A stretch of DNA of 64,000 nucleotides, taken from contig CALZBJ010000001.1 in the NCBI GenBank assembly GCA_945619025.1, forward strand, positions 398,170-462,169. The letters run 5' to 3'. The notes beneath the pieces were generated by a model. It had not been told where the DNA came from. It did no database searches and saw only the letters and a program-made list of their open reading frames with translations. This DNA comes from CALZBJ01 sp945619025 (GTDB lineage Bacteria > Pseudomonadota > Gammaproteobacteria > Cardiobacteriales > Wohlfahrtiimonadaceae). Below, piece by piece: positions 1-9,068 of the stretch; the stretch's first letter is position 1; every line of letters begins with the position of its first letter. The position numbers and the translations under genes were made by a program.

Positions 1-1191
1 ACCATCAATCGTAAAACCCTGCTTCGATGAACTGCTTAAATCCCCCTCTCTTCCTTCGCTCCAAGTGACTTTATGGTCGCCTGCACTTGTGGTGATCTCA
101 ATCGTTGGCTCAACTATATCGAGTCCAGGAGTCTTATCTTCACCTGAATACCCAGGAAGCTCAGTATTGGCATGAATGGTATCACCTTGACGATCAACAG
201 TCTTAGCTTCTACCGTAACTTTAGAACCATCGACAATGCCATCCTCTGGCTTCAACTGATACGTGTATTTTCCTTTTGACGAACCACCCGGACGATCTAA
301 CTCTACATCACGCTCAATCGTCACAGGATTACCATCTTTATCAGTCCCCGTGATTTTAAGTGTCACAGGACCTTTTTCAACATTATCTGTTGTGCCGGTA
401 ATTTCACCTTTTGGCGTAATTTCTATAGCAATTGAACTGCCCTTAGATACATTCACTATAATAGTGGAAGTAGTCGATAATTGATCCTTACTGCCGTCTG
501 TTGCTGTCACTTCCAATGTATGCTGAGGTGCTAGATCATAATCAAGCTCTTTACCGTCCGCTAATTTGATAACACCGGTATTGGGATCGATGACAAACAG
601 ACCATTTTCATTGCCCCCCGTAATAGCATACGTAAGCTTGTCGCCATCCACATCTTCATCTTTACCTGTTGTCGCATCATTGACATCATAAACCTCAAGG
701 CCTTTAATGCCTTGTTTTACCGTGACTTTAACATTCGCAAGAATTGGCCTATTATTGTCATCCCCAACATTTCCATTACCTGCGCCTGGTTTATTACTAT
801 CTCCTGGCTGAGTGTTTCCCTCATTACCGGTATTACCGCCTTCGGAACCTGATCCGGACTTCTCACCGTCACCATCACTGCCGCCGGCTGCAAGTGCAAT
901 ACCGCCTGCTGCGCCACCGCCTAGAAGGAAGGGGAGCCAGCCGAGCACTTCGCCATCTTCAAAGAGAAGATCGGAATGCTCATCTTCATCGTCGGTAAAG
1001 TAATTTTTGATCACAATTACCTTGCCACTTTTTAATTTTAAAATCAGATTGTTTCCATCTTGCACAAATTCCGCTACATCCGAACGCTTTAGATGGGTAT
1101 GAATCGTCGCAATATCGCCTAAGATAATGGTCGATCCTTCCACTGTAACTTCGCTTAATGTTTTTTTGTCTACGACAAGAAATGATGACAT
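1..1191 (-). CDS. Giant BapA/LapF-type secreted adhesin, N-terminal part (runs off left edge)
   Basis: Reading leftward from an ATG at 1191, the frame stays open for 397 codons to the window edge, so the gene is partial. Residues 1 to about 85 form a compact beta-rich prefix (MSSFLVVDKKTLSEVTVEG) typical of BapA/Bap/LapF-family type I secreted adhesins. A glycine/alanine-rich hydrophobic hinge (about 88-105), a Gly/Asn/Asp-rich linker to about 145, a cadherin-like domain (about 150-245, with ATTGKDEDVDGDKLTYAITG) and the start of an Ig-like repeat follow. No Sec signal is visible, as expected for a C-terminally targeted type I substrate. The divergent TolC/ABC/HlyD genes at 1904-6679 are the likely exporter. 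The role, a large cell-surface biofilm adhesin, is inferred from architecture; the repeats and C-terminal secretion signal are outside the window. Confidence 0.85.
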   Translation of the reverse strand, partial: MSSFLVVDKKTLSEVTVEGSTIILGDIATIHTHLKRSDVAEFVQDGNNLILKLKSGKVIVIKNYFTDDEDEHSDLLFEDGEVLGWLPFLLGGGAAGGIALAAGGSDGDGEKSGSGSEGGNTGNEGNTQPGDSNKPGAGNGNVGDDNNRPILANVKVTVKQGIKGLEVYDVNDATTGKDEDVDGDKLTYAITGGNENGLFVIDPNTGVIKLADGKELDYDLAPQHTLEVTATDGSKDQLSTTSTIIVNVSKGSSIAIEITPKGEITGTTDNVEKGPVTLKITGTDKDGNPVTIERDVELDRPGGSSKGKYTYQLKPEDGIVDGSKVTVEAKTVDRQGDTIHANTELPGYSGEDKTPGLDIVEPTIEITTSAGDHKVTWSEGREGDLSSSSKQGFTIDG

Positions 1192-1227
1192 GTTTTCTAA
1201 CCTTAATTTAAATTTTGGGCGGCATAT

Positions 1228-1255
1228 ACCTGCTAAAACAGGTGGATTACACCAC
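1228..1255 (-). promoter_or_regulatory. Two overlapping hairpins in the leader of the adhesin gene
   Basis: On the minus strand, 36-64 bases before the adhesin ATG, GGTG/CACC (1241-1244 with 1250-1253) and ACCTG/CAGGT (1228-1232 with 1239-1243) can both pair. They share the bases at 1241-1243, so the two stems exclude each other. This is a visible base-pairing possibility only; no known riboswitch consensus was recognised. Confidence 0.25.
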
Positions 1256-1322
1256 TTTGCTACCTAAGATAATGAGATTTAGCCAAAGATGGCTCGATAA
1301 GATGATGCGCTCTGTGTGACCG

Positions 1323-1766
1323 TTATCGATTCGGCCTTCCAGCGCTGATCGGTTTTTCCACAATAAACGGCCTGCCATGCCCATCGAGGGTGAGAACATA
1401 TTCACTCGAATGCGGCGCTGACAAAATGTTGACGTTTAACGCGTGCGCAGCACTATTGCCCTTACAGTTCTTAACGGCAAAGAGGTAATTTGCTAGGGGA
1501 AGATGATATTCGGCACGATCCTTGACAAAAAATTGCCCAACGGCCGTGTCATTTATATAAAAAATAGTGGGACAATTTTGATTCTCTATCGTATCATTGT
1601 TACGCAATTTACTATCTCTTGAAACCTTCACCGATTGTGCATTGTCGCCATTCGCGTTTTGATAAGGATTTTCAACAGTACTCGTAGTAACGCATCCCGC
1701 TAACACAGCAGCAGTAGAAATTACGGCAAGAGTCCTTCTAGATTGCCATAATGCATAGATTTTCAT
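1323..1766 (-). CDS. Small secreted lipoprotein upstream of the adhesin
   Basis: This is a 147-residue protein with a basic start, a hydrophobic stretch and a clear lipobox ending at Cys25 (LAGC), so it should be lipidated and exported by the Lol/Lsp pathway. The mature part contains a NCPTIFYINDTAVGQFFVKD segment and two further cysteines that could form a disulfide. It matches no family I can name. It is on the same strand as, and 131 bases upstream of, the BapA-like adhesin, and it is divergent from the type I exporter. Co-expression with the adhesin system, perhaps in surface retention or assembly, is inferred from position only. Confidence 0.75.
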   Translation of the reverse strand: MKIYALWQSRRTLAVISTAAVLAGCVTTSTVENPYQNANGDNAQSVKVSRDSKLRNNDTIENQNCPTIFYINDTAVGQFFVKDRAEYHLPLANYLFAVKNCKGNSAAHALNVNILSAPHSSEYVLTLDGHGRPFIVEKPISAGRPNR

Positions 1767-1903
1767 GTTTAAATCGCCTATTAAATTTGGGTGTCTAATT
1801 TTGTATTGTTAAGTTATGTAATATACTGTAAAGAAATATAATGAATCATCTATTATTAGTCAATAGCTTACAAAATATTTATATCGACAAAATGGTGTAT
1901 TAA

Positions 1904-3256
1904 ATGAAACATTGGCGCATTCCAAAATATGCTGCTTTCTTGACAGCGGTCATTTTTACGGGCTGTACAAGCCCCTCAGACCCTGTTACAGAGAGCGCTG
2001 CAACGCCGGCAAACGAACCGATTATTTTTCCAAAAAAAGCGACGCAATCAATTTTCTCTTTACAAGAGGCGGCGGATCGTGTTGTGGCCTATCATCCGCG
2101 CATTACCCAAGCCTTAAGTGAAGCGAAAGGTGAGGAGGAGATGATTAACGTCGCCAAAGCCAATTATTACCCGCAGATCAAAGGCGGTTTAGGCGTGGGA
2201 TATGATCAAAATGCCTCCGGCGCGCGCAGTGATAATACGAAAACCGTCGATTTCGAAATTCGCCAGACCCTCTATGATTTTGGGAAAACGGCGAGCAGTG
2301 TTAAACGGGCGGAATATGGCCATGAAAGCGCTAAAGTCCGCAGCTCAATTACTCAAGAAGAGCTCATTCATACCGCGACGACCACCCTTGTTGAAGCCGT
2401 GCGCCAGAAGAAGATGATCGAGCTTTCTCAACAGCAAGTTGTCCGCGTTAATTCATTGGTTGGCCTTGTCGATGAGCGCCATAACAAGGGGGCGAGCAAT
2501 CTTTCCGACCTCCTTCACGCGCAATCTCGGCTCAATGATGTCAAATCCGAAGAGCTCGACGCGCTTGCTCATTATCAAACCAAATTACAGACGCTTAAAA
2601 TTCTGCTCGGTGCCCCGTCGATGCTTGGAGTCAAGCTTGATGCGCTCCCTAAAGAGTTTGCCAACAGTTGCGCAATGCCGATCAATTGGGAGGCGATTCC
2701 TGAATATGTAATGGCTGATCTTGAATCAAAACGCGCCCGCGCCGATCTTGAGCTCGCCCGCGCTGAAGAAAAACCGACGATCTATGTGGCCGGACATTCC
2801 GCCCATCCACTCAATAATACTGATCGCTATCGCTCGCGCATGGATTCGAAAATCTCGCTCAATGTGTCGATGCCGGTCTATCAAGGGGGTGGATTATCCG
2901 CGCAAAAACGCGCCTCTGAAAATTATGCCCACGCGGCGGCGGCTCGAAAAGAGGAGGTTCGCCTCGATATTGAGCAATATATGAGTGATGCGGCGGTGCG
3001 TCTTAATAATATGAGAGCCCGCCAATCGCTATTAAATGATCGCGTGAAAAATCTCTCGGCCACTCGGGATCTCTATAAAAAGCAATATCTCGATCTTGGC
3101 ACCCGCTCGCTCGTTGATCTACTCAACTCTGAGCAAGAATTTCACCGCGCGCAAGTGGATGTGGAAAATAACCAACTCGACATCATTCAAACTGAGCTCA
3201 ACTGCGCCTATTATCACGGTAAACTGCGTGAATTTTTTAACATTGCCCAGCCCTAA
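1904..3256 (+). CDS. TolC-family outer-membrane component of a type I secretion system
   Basis: This 450-residue outer-membrane efflux protein has the long alpha-helical heptad regions and duplicated halves of the TolC/OEP fold (for example IRQTLYDFGKTASSVKRAE near residue 120 and VSMPVYQGGGLSAQKRASE near residue 325). It should form the trimeric exit duct for the BapA-like adhesin with the two genes downstream. The N-terminus ends in FTGC (Cys21), suggesting a lipid-anchored duct; this lipobox is slightly atypical. The ATG at 1904 has only a weak upstream ribosome-binding site. It is first in a three-gene run with tight spacing (37 bases to the ABC gene). Confidence 0.9.
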   Translation: MKHWRIPKYAAFLTAVIFTGCTSPSDPVTESAATPANEPIIFPKKATQSIFSLQEAADRVVAYHPRITQALSEAKGEEEMINVAKANYYPQIKGGLGVGYDQNASGARSDNTKTVDFEIRQTLYDFGKTASSVKRAEYGHESAKVRSSITQEELIHTATTTLVEAVRQKKMIELSQQQVVRVNSLVGLVDERHNKGASNLSDLLHAQSRLNDVKSEELDALAHYQTKLQTLKILLGAPSMLGVKLDALPKEFANSCAMPINWEAIPEYVMADLESKRARADLELARAEEKPTIYVAGHSAHPLNNTDRYRSRMDSKISLNVSMPVYQGGGLSAQKRASENYAHAAAARKEEVRLDIEQYMSDAAVRLNNMRARQSLLNDRVKNLSATRDLYKKQYLDLGTRSLVDLLNSEQEFHRAQVDVENNQLDIIQTELNCAYYHGKLREFFNIAQP

Positions 3257-3293
3257 TTCCCGATTTTAATCGCCGAAAAACAACTAATATCCC

Positions 3294-5414
3294 ATGAAAA
3301 AGACTACCGAATATACCGACTGGATCGAAGCGATCGTCACCGTTGCCAAGCATTATCGTCTTGAATGCTCTAAGGAGAATATCTCGCTCACCAGTGCATG
3401 GCTCCACGATCAGCCGGCGAGCGATGTGCTCCGTGCGATGGCTCGTCAAGCGGGACTTTCGGTGAGTGTAATTCAATTGCGAGAGAACGATCTCAACGTC
3501 TGGCGTTTGCCCCTTGTGGTGCAATTAAATGAAGGGCAGATCGGCGTCATCGATACCATCGATAATGAAGGAAATATCGGCATTACCTACGCTGGCGATG
3601 GCGGAGTGAAAAGTGAGATTTCAAAGGCGGCTCTCCTTAAAAATACAGCGCTTGCCATCGTGCTTCGTCCGTCACACACCGTTCCCGATTCGCGCATCGA
3701 CGCCTATATTAAACCCTTCAAACGGGATTGGTTTAAGCGCCTTGTACTGCGGGATTGGAAACCCTACAGCCATATTTTTATCGCCTCTTTTTTAGTCAAT
3801 ATTTTGGCGTTATCGGGGATTTTATTTACCCGCCAAGTCTACGACCGCGTCATTCCGGCAGAGTCCTACCCCACTCTTTACGTGCTCTTTGGGGGCGTCG
3901 CCATCGCGATTATCTTTGGCTATATTTTGCGAAAACTTAGAACACGCGTCACCGATCTTCTAGGAAAACGCGCCGATCTACGGATCTCTGATCGCGTCTT
4001 TGGCCACGCACTGCGCATTAAAAATTCTCATAAACCAAAATCAACGGGCACTTTTATCTCTCAAATTCGCGAGCTTGATAGCGTTCGGGAACTGCTTACA
4101 TCCACTACCGTTATCGCCTTCGCCGACATGCCCTTTTTTATTCTCTTTTGCCTCGTCTTTTGGTTTTTAGCCGGTCCGCTGGTGTGGATTCCGATTGTCG
4201 CCGTGATATTAATGGTTCTCCCCGGGCTCTTTGCACAGAAAAAATTGCACTACTACGCCAATCAAAATATGCGGGAAAATTCGCTCCGTAATGCGATGCT
4301 TGTCGAGGCGATTCAAGGCGGTGAGGACATTAAACTTCTTCAAGCCGAACAGCGTTTCCAGCATCAATGGAATAATTATAATGCAGTGTCAGCGGACTTA
4401 AATTTAAAGCTGCGCTCACTCACGAGTACGCTGATGACGTGGACGCAAACCGTGCAAACCTCAGCCTTTGCGGTGATCGTTCTCTTTGGCGCGCCGATGG
4501 TAATTAGTGGGGATCTCACCACCGGATCGCTCATTGCTGCCTCCATTTTAGGGGGACGCATGATTGCGCCAATGGCAGGACTGACGCAGGTGCTCGTGCG
4601 CTGGCAACAAGCGAAAGTGGCGCTCCTTGGCATTAATCAATTGATGGCGCTCCCCGTCGATACCCCCCCTGGCGAAAAACGAGTGCATAAACCGTCAATT
4701 GAGGGGCATTATGTATTTAAAGAAGCGGCATTTTTCTACGGTGAAGAAAACACAACACCGGCGCTTTACATCCAAAACCTAAGTATCAATCCCGGTGAAA
4801 AAATCGCAATTTTAGGGCGAAATGGTGCGGGGAAATCTACCCTGTTACAAGCACTTTCTGGACTCATTGAACCGCGCGCGGGACTCGTAACGCTCGATCA
4901 TGTGAGCATGAATCATATCGATCCCGCCGATCTTCGCCGCGATATTGCGCTGATGAGTCAAAACTCGATGCTCTTCCATGGCACCATTCGTGAAAATCTT
5001 CTCCTCGGCGCGCCGATGGCCAGTGACGACGATCTCTTAAACGCGCTTAAAGTGAGTGGCGCTCTGGAATTTATCCGTAAATTACCGACGGGGCTCGATC
5101 ATGTGATTGCTGAAGGAGGGCTTGGACTTTCGGGCGGTCAGCGTCAATCTCTGCTCCTGTCGCGCACCTTAATCCGGCAACCCCATATTCTCCTACTCGA
5201 CGAACCCACCGCGTCGCTTGATGAGGTGACTGAGCAACAATTTATTCGCGAGCTAACCGCGTCAAGCCGAGGGAAAACCGTGATCATTGCGACTCATAAA
5301 ATGAGCATTCTAAAGAGTGTTGATCGCGTGATTGTGGTGGCCAATGGGCAAATTGTCCTCGATGAACCGAAAGCCGCCGCCCTTGCAAAACTCACCGGGA
5401 AGAAAGCACAATGA
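3294..5414 (+). CDS. Type I secretion ABC transporter (LapB/HlyB family)
   Basis: This 706-residue fused permease-ATPase powers export of the adhesin across the inner membrane. Residues 1 to about 130 form a C39-peptidase-like domain without an obvious catalytic Cys-His pair, as in LapB/HlyB exporters that bind rather than cleave substrate. A six-helix ABC membrane domain follows (about 155-440), then the nucleotide-binding domain with Walker A (GRNGAGKS, about 508-515), signature (LSGGQRQ, about 612) and Walker B (ILLLDEPTASLDE, about 630-642). Length is normal for the family. Its stop overlaps the start of the HlyD-like gene by four bases, implying translational coupling. Confidence 0.93.
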   Translation: MKKTTEYTDWIEAIVTVAKHYRLECSKENISLTSAWLHDQPASDVLRAMARQAGLSVSVIQLRENDLNVWRLPLVVQLNEGQIGVIDTIDNEGNIGITYAGDGGVKSEISKAALLKNTALAIVLRPSHTVPDSRIDAYIKPFKRDWFKRLVLRDWKPYSHIFIASFLVNILALSGILFTRQVYDRVIPAESYPTLYVLFGGVAIAIIFGYILRKLRTRVTDLLGKRADLRISDRVFGHALRIKNSHKPKSTGTFISQIRELDSVRELLTSTTVIAFADMPFFILFCLVFWFLAGPLVWIPIVAVILMVLPGLFAQKKLHYYANQNMRENSLRNAMLVEAIQGGEDIKLLQAEQRFQHQWNNYNAVSADLNLKLRSLTSTLMTWTQTVQTSAFAVIVLFGAPMVISGDLTTGSLIAASILGGRMIAPMAGLTQVLVRWQQAKVALLGINQLMALPVDTPPGEKRVHKPSIEGHYVFKEAAFFYGEENTTPALYIQNLSINPGEKIAILGRNGAGKSTLLQALSGLIEPRAGLVTLDHVSMNHIDPADLRRDIALMSQNSMLFHGTIRENLLLGAPMASDDDLLNALKVSGALEFIRKLPTGLDHVIAEGGLGLSGGQRQSLLLSRTLIRQPHILLLDEPTASLDEVTEQQFIRELTASSRGKTVIIATHKMSILKSVDRVIVVANGQIVLDEPKAAALAKLTGKKAQ

Positions 5415-6679
5415 TTGAAATTAACGCAAACTCAGCGCCCAATGCGCCCCAAAATCATACACCCCAATCAAGCGAACGTCATCCTGCCCTGCTGATCGAT
5501 TATGAGGAGGATCGTATCCGCTATCAGGATCATATTGATGAGGCGGAGATCGTTAAATCCTCCCGCATTATCTGGGCCTTTGTGGCGCTGATTGGCGCGC
5601 TCTTTATCTGGTCCTATTTTGCCAAACTCGTTGAAGTGACGACGGGGACCGGAAAAGTCGTCCCTACCTCACGGGAGCAGATTATTCAATCGCTTGAAGG
5701 GGGGATTCTGTCGGAACTTTTTGTGCGTGAAGGCGATCAGGTTGAACAAAATCAGATTCTCGCGCAACTTGATCTCACCAAAACCGAAGCCACCGTTGAA
5801 GAGAGCGCTACCCGCTACCGCGCATCGCTTGCCAAGATCGCAAGGTTAGAAGCTGAAGTGAATCAGAGCGAACTTGTTTTCCCTCAAGATCTACAAAAAT
5901 ATCAGGACCTACTTCAAGTGGAGATGAGGCTTTATGAAGCGCGCCAAAAAGCCCTCGATGAGTCCATTGCCGGATTAGAGCATTCGTTAGCACTGGTAGA
6001 AGAGGAATTAGCGCTCACCCAAAATCTTGCATCACAAGGGGCCGCGAGCAACGTTGAAGTGCTCAAACTTCAGCGCCAAGTAAGCGAGCTACACCTTAAA
6101 ATTACCGATAAACGCTCAGAACATATTGTCCGTGCTCGGGAGGAATTAAACCGCACTAAAGCCGAGGCTGATTCGCTTGAATCGGTGATTCGAGGCCGTG
6201 AAGATTCGCTCTCTCGCTTAACGCTTCGCTCGCCTGTTCGTGGCATTGTGAAAAATGTCGCCGTTACCACCCGCGGCGGAATTATCCCCCCAAATGGTGA
6301 ACTGATGCAGATTGTCCCGCTTGAAGATCAGCTCTTAATTGAAGCGCGCATCTCTCCTCGGGATATCGCTTATATCTATCCAGGCCAGCCGGCCAAGGTC
6401 AAAATAACCGCCTATGATTACGCCATTTTTGGCGGACTTGAAGGTGAGGTAACGCTGATTTCACCGGACACCATTCAAGATGAATTTAAGCCCGAGCTCT
6501 TCTATTATCGCGTTTTTATCCGCACCGATACCGATTCCCTTACCGATAAAGCGGGCAATCCCTACGCCATCGTCCCCGGCATGATCGCCTCTGTTGATAT
6601 TAAAACTGGCGAAAAAACCGTTTTTGATTATCTGATGAAACCCTTCGGACGCGTTAAAGATGCCATGCGCGAGCGCTAA
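5411..6679 (+). CDS. HlyD/LapC-family periplasmic adaptor of type I secretion
   Basis: This 422-residue membrane-fusion protein bridges the ABC transporter and the TolC-like duct. A cytoplasmic N-tail is followed by one transmembrane helix (about 52-72, RIIWAFVALIGALFIWSYF), a lipoyl/biotinyl-like half motif (QSLEGGILSELFVREGD, near residue 95), a long coiled coil (about 130-270), the second half motif (LRSPVRGIVKNVAV) and a beta-barrel C-terminus with the family motif KVKITAYDYAIFGGLEGEV. The start ATG overlaps the ABC gene stop (ATGA at 5411). It is the last gene of the operon, which ends in the hairpin at 6712-6759. Confidence 0.93.
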   Translation: MIEINANSAPNAPQNHTPQSSERHPALLIDYEEDRIRYQDHIDEAEIVKSSRIIWAFVALIGALFIWSYFAKLVEVTTGTGKVVPTSREQIIQSLEGGILSELFVREGDQVEQNQILAQLDLTKTEATVEESATRYRASLAKIARLEAEVNQSELVFPQDLQKYQDLLQVEMRLYEARQKALDESIAGLEHSLALVEEELALTQNLASQGAASNVEVLKLQRQVSELHLKITDKRSEHIVRAREELNRTKAEADSLESVIRGREDSLSRLTLRSPVRGIVKNVAVTTRGGIIPPNGELMQIVPLEDQLLIEARISPRDIAYIYPGQPAKVKITAYDYAIFGGLEGEVTLISPDTIQDEFKPELFYYRVFIRTDTDSLTDKAGNPYAIVPGMIASVDIKTGEKTVFDYLMKPFGRVKDAMRER

Positions 6680-6711
6680 TTCTGACACATCTCAAGACAT
6701 AATGGGAACAC

Positions 6712-6759
6712 AAAAAAGCCTTTAACACCACTCAACACGAGGATATTAAAGGCTTTTTT
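6712..6759. terminator. Bidirectional intrinsic terminator
   Basis: A 14-base inverted repeat (6712-6725 with 6746-6759) begins with an A run and ends with a T run. It can stop transcripts of the type I secretion operon (plus) and of the tRNA-Arg gene (minus). Confidence 0.85.
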
Positions 6760-6768
6760 ATTTCGATC

Positions 6769-6845
6769 TGGCGCGCCCAAGAGGGATCGAACCTCTGACC
6801 TTCAGTTTCGGAAACTGACACTCTATCCAACTGAGCTATGGGCGC
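6769..6845 (-). tRNA. tRNA-Arg (anticodon CCG)
   Basis: On the minus strand a full cloverleaf is visible. The acceptor stem is GCGCCCA/TGGGCGC, the anticodon stem is TCAGT/ACTGA with loop TTCCGAA giving CCG, the T arm is AGAGG-TTCGATC-CCTCT, and the CCA is encoded at 6769-6771. It decodes CGG. Confidence 0.95.
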
Positions 6846-6931
6846 TTGTAATAATAGAAAGGCATTATACAAGATTTTTACTAAAAAGGGGAAGATTGCG
6901 GATTTTCTTCCTCTTTTTATCAACTCTAATT

Positions 6932-8917
6932 CTAATCGATATGTTTTTTAGCGTAGAGGTGATCCACGATATCCCCCTGTGGCTTATACCCCGCTACATA
7001 TCGAAGCAGTAGATCCCGAATGATCGCACAATTTTCTGCTTTCACCGCGGCATCGAGTTTCGCCAATAGATCGCCAAGTTCTTTCCAAGAAATCATACTC
7101 TCATTGGCTCGCATAATCATCTCATGCTCTGTATCGATAACATCATCCCCAATTAAAAGTTCTTCATACAGCTTCTCACCCGGGCGAAGTCCGGTAAATT
7201 TAATGGCAATATCGCCAGTGGGATTTTTATCGCTCTTGACTGTTAATCCCGTAAGATTGATCATCTTCTCAGCAAGATCAGCAATCTTCACCGGTTCTCC
7301 CATATCAAGCACAAAGACATCCCCTCCTTCACCAAGAGAGCCCGCCTGAATCACCAGCTCTGCCGCTTCTGGAATCGTCATGAAATATCGCGTAATCTCA
7401 GGGTGAGTGACTGTAACCGGGCCACCATCTTGAATCTGCTTTCTAAAAAGAGGAATCACCGAACCAGACGATCCGAGCACATTTCCAAAGCGAACCATGG
7501 TAAAACGTGTGTTATTTTCAAACACTTTTCCACCCTCACCAAAGAGAGGCACCTCTTTTTCACTACTTAACGCTTGCAAAACCAGCTCCGCAAGCCGCTT
7601 TGTTGCCCCCATGACATTCGTTGGGCGAACCGCTTTATCCGTAGAAATCAACACAAAATTCTCAACGCCGGCTTTTACGGCAGATTGGGCTGTATGCAGT
7701 GTTCCAAATAGATTGTTTAACACCCCTTCCGTCGTATTTGTTTCCACAATGGGTACATGTTTATATGCAGCGGCATGATATACCGTCTCCACTTCCCAGG
7801 TTTCCATCACCTCAAAAAGACGTACCGGATTACGAATCGAACCGAGAATGGGAATCAGCTCAATCACCAACCCTTCCCGTGCAATATGACGCTGTAATTC
7901 AGTGGTAATGCTATAAAGATTAAATTCGCTATGCTCAAATAGGATTAACCGTGTCGCCCCACTCACTAAGATTTGCCGGCACAATTCAGACCCAATCGAG
8001 CCACCTGCCCCAGTTACCATGACTGATTTACTTCGAATGCATCGATCAAACAATGCTTGGTGAGGCGCAACCGGATCTCGTCCCAATAGATCGGCAATAT
8101 CCACCTCTTGAAGATCTTGAACTTTTACCCGGCCACTCGCTAAATCCATAAATCCTGGAATTGTGCGCACATGCAGTGGATATGGCGCAAGCATGGCTAA
8201 AATTTCTTGTCGACGTGAACGGGTTGCCGAAGGAATCGCAAGCAATAATTGCGTTGCTTTCGTTTCATCGATCATCTCTTGAAGCTGTTCTGGGCGATAC
8301 ACTTTAAGCCCCGCAATCGTCGCTTCTGTAATATCCTCATTATCATCAACAAACGCAACGGGCTCCATCATACGCCCCATTCGAAGCGCCGTTACTAGCT
8401 GATTTCCTGCAGCTCCCGCACCATATACCGCAACGCGAGGAAACGCTTTTCCACCTCCATTGGAATAAAAAGGCCCATGAACCACCTCAAGCCAATCCCC
8501 TAAAAAGTAATGACGCATAACTAAGCGCAATCCGCCAATAAAGAGTAGGCTCAACCACCAATAATTAAAAATAAGTGAACGAGGCACCGATGCCGGAACA
8601 TCGCGATACCAATAGATCACGAGCGCCAAAACAAGTGCCGAAATTGTCACGGCCTTTGCAATCGCCGTCAATGCTTCTTTTCCAATAAAGCGCATCACCG
8701 CACGATACATGCCCAGTTTAATAAAGATCGGGAAAGCGATTATCGGCGCAACAATAAATAGCCACTTATAATCTAAAATATGCTTACACGTATCATCCCA
8801 ACCAATACGAATCACAAACGCGAGCCACAACGAAAACCACACTAAAATTAAATCAGCACACAGCTGTAATATTCGCTTAGACCCACGCGGCCAACTGAGT
8901 AACCAGTTTCTAATCAT
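6932..8917 (-). CDS. Membrane UDP-GlcNAc 4,6-dehydratase (WbpM/PglF family)
   Basis: This 661-residue polytopic dehydratase has four N-terminal transmembrane helices (about 12-130), a first nucleotide-binding domain (AVYGAGAAGNQLV near 163-175) and a C-terminal SDR domain (MVTGAGGSIGSE near 300). The YxxxK catalytic pair is replaced by the Met-x3-Lys form (NVMGATK) usual for WbpM/FlaA1/PglF. It should convert UDP-GlcNAc to the UDP-4-keto-6-deoxy sugar that feeds the aminotransferase and acetyltransferase at 9069-10876. A terminator-like hairpin and an extended -10 element precede it, so it may be transcribed partly on its own. It is the last gene of the polysaccharide locus. Confidence 0.93.
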   Translation of the reverse strand: MIRNWLLSWPRGSKRILQLCADLILVWFSLWLAFVIRIGWDDTCKHILDYKWLFIVAPIIAFPIFIKLGMYRAVMRFIGKEALTAIAKAVTISALVLALVIYWYRDVPASVPRSLIFNYWWLSLLFIGGLRLVMRHYFLGDWLEVVHGPFYSNGGGKAFPRVAVYGAGAAGNQLVTALRMGRMMEPVAFVDDNEDITEATIAGLKVYRPEQLQEMIDETKATQLLLAIPSATRSRRQEILAMLAPYPLHVRTIPGFMDLASGRVKVQDLQEVDIADLLGRDPVAPHQALFDRCIRSKSVMVTGAGGSIGSELCRQILVSGATRLILFEHSEFNLYSITTELQRHIAREGLVIELIPILGSIRNPVRLFEVMETWEVETVYHAAAYKHVPIVETNTTEGVLNNLFGTLHTAQSAVKAGVENFVLISTDKAVRPTNVMGATKRLAELVLQALSSEKEVPLFGEGGKVFENNTRFTMVRFGNVLGSSGSVIPLFRKQIQDGGPVTVTHPEITRYFMTIPEAAELVIQAGSLGEGGDVFVLDMGEPVKIADLAEKMINLTGLTVKSDKNPTGDIAIKFTGLRPGEKLYEELLIGDDVIDTEHEMIMRANESMISWKELGDLLAKLDAAVKAENCAIIRDLLLRYVAGYKPQGDIVDHLYAKKHID

Positions 8918-8954
8918 GAAGGATATTACCTAACAACAAGTTAAAACGTTTAAA

Positions 8955-8963
8955 ATTATACCA
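8955..8963 (-). promoter_or_regulatory. Extended -10 element ahead of the dehydratase gene
   Basis: On the minus strand TATAAT (8960-8955) is preceded by TGG, an extended -10 arrangement, 38 bases before the dehydratase ATG and downstream of the hairpin at 9010-9042. No good -35 box is seen. Confidence 0.4.
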
Positions 8964-9004
8964 GCAACTTATATAAATATAGAGATAAATTGCAAAGCTC
9001 TTTA

Positions 9005-9042
9005 AAAACAAAACCACCTTACTGCGACAATAAGATGGCTTT
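9005..9042 (-). terminator. Probable terminator between pglE-like and dehydratase genes
   Basis: On the minus strand, CCATCTTA (9038-9031) pairs with TAAGGTGG (9021-9014) with one G-T wobble, is extended by A-T pairs, and is followed by a T-rich run. It probably ends or attenuates the long polysaccharide transcript. Confidence 0.6.
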
Positions 9043-9068
9043 ATCAATACACAGACTTAGAGGCTAAA

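Noticed and set aside
6732..6923. 63-codon minus-strand ORF containing PIAQLDRVSVSETEG
   Set aside because: It is a translation of the tRNA-Arg gene, not a protein.
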